Below, piece by piece: positions 14,072-14,459 of a stretch of DNA of 14,459 nucleotides. Each line of letters opens with the position of its first letter. Within the stretch, counting starts at the first letter, position 1. The stretch comes from Candidatus Peregrinibacteria bacterium (GTDB taxonomy: Bacteria > Patescibacteriota > Gracilibacteria > UBA1369 > PNNO01), in assembly GCA_014728955.1 (NCBI GenBank), contig WJKT01000097.1:1-14459 (forward strand), given 5' to 3'. The position numbers were made by a program, and so were the translations under genes. The notes beneath the pieces were generated by a model, which was given only the letters and a program-made list of their open reading frames with translations, was not told the DNA's origin and did not search any database.

Positions 14072-14459
14072 TTAATAATTTTTCTTTTCCAATTCAATAA
14101 GCCCGTAATCACCATTTGTTCTTCGATACACTACCGAAAACAAACCGGTATCATCATTTACAAATGCATAAAAATCATGACCGAGCAGCTCCATTTGTTC
14201 AGCTGCCTCTTGTTCTTTCATCGGCTCCAAATCATCATATTTCTTTCGCTTAACAATTTCATCCATATCTTTTCCTTTCATGCTCTGCGAAGCGGTTTCC
14301 AATGTTGATTCCGGAATCCATTTTCCCCCTTTATCTCTTCGATGTTTTTTTGTTTTATATCGTTCAATTTGTTTACGAAGCTTATCCACAGCCAGATCAG
14401 CGGTTTCTTCAACAGTAGACCCTTTTACTTCCGCTCGAATCACCGCATTAGGCACATAC
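14072..14459 (-). CDS. hpf: Ribosome hibernation-promoting factor, long form (5' end cut)
   Basis: Long HPF binds the decoding centre of the 30S subunit and pairs ribosomes into inactive 100S dimers in slow growth. The window holds the end of the N-terminal ribosome-binding domain (AVIRAEVKGSTVEETADLAV, then DKLRKQIERYKTKKHRR), a variable linker, and the C-terminal dimerisation domain (PMKEQEAAEQMELLGHDFYA, then VVYRRTNGDYGLIE). The frame remains open through the right edge; a GTG at 14453-14455 is an internal Val, so the true start lies outside. It precedes the O-antigen-ligase-family gene by 19 bases on the same strand. Confidence 0.93.
   Translation of the reverse strand, partial: YVPNAVIRAEVKGSTVEETADLAVDKLRKQIERYKTKKHRRDKGGKWIPESTLETASQSMKGKDMDEIVKRKKYDDLEPMKEQEAAEQMELLGHDFYAFVNDDTGLFSVVYRRTNGDYGLIELEKKNY

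Noticed and set aside
1..14459. Mobile element, prophage, CRISPR array, toxin-antitoxin or defence system
   Set aside because: No transposase, integrase, repeat array, toxin-like pair or long terminal repeats were seen; the content is housekeeping and envelope genes.

Overview
The window looks like ordinary chromosome from a member of the Candidate Phyla Radiation (Patescibacteria). I infer this from gene content and protein style; nothing in the window proves a lineage. The DNA is AT-rich and the proteins are rich in lysine. Genes are tightly packed, with no intergenic gap above about 65 bases. MurE lacks its N-terminal domain, the riboflavin kinase is a single domain, and the Lgt homologue is strongly diverged. 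The standard code fits every gene. I see no rRNA, tRNA, CRISPR array, transposon, phage gene or defence island.

Layout. (1) Bases 1-3931, plus strand: the C-terminal part of CTP synthase (pyrG), a coiled-coil membrane protein with two GspF/PilC-like N-terminal modules, an Lgt-like membrane protein, and two small membrane proteins with lysine-rich tails. A strong intrinsic terminator for this rightward group lies inside the end of the next, convergent gene. (2) Bases 3932-8633, minus strand: a well-formed sigma-70 promoter followed by dnaG, rpoD, greA and a membrane-anchored PEGA/beta-propeller-like protein. (3) Bases 8634-12306, minus strand: riboflavin kinase, MurE-like ligase, truB and a WecA/TagO-type sugar-phosphate transferase, spaced or overlapped like an operon. 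(4) Bases 12363-12662, plus strand: one small unknown gene, divergent from ribF and overlapping the 3' end of the next gene. (5) Bases 12637-14459, minus strand: a long-form ribosome hibernation factor (cut by the window edge) followed by an O-antigen-ligase-family protein.

How they work together. DnaG, RpoD and GreA form a compact macromolecular-synthesis operon (primer synthesis, promoter recognition, elongation rescue). The WecA-type enzyme, the O-antigen-ligase-family protein, the MurE-like ligase and perhaps the Lgt-like protein point to envelope and cell-surface polymer building. TruB, PyrG and the riboflavin kinase are housekeeping.

I did not find an undescribed multi-gene system. The best leads are smaller: an Lgt homologue that has lost most known catalytic residues, a MurE-like ligase with a non-standard amino-acid pocket motif, tandem GspF-type modules detached from a secretion F domain, a terminator embedded in a convergent coding sequence, and a start-codon context with almost no Shine-Dalgarno sites but T at -1 in 10 of 12 ATG starts.
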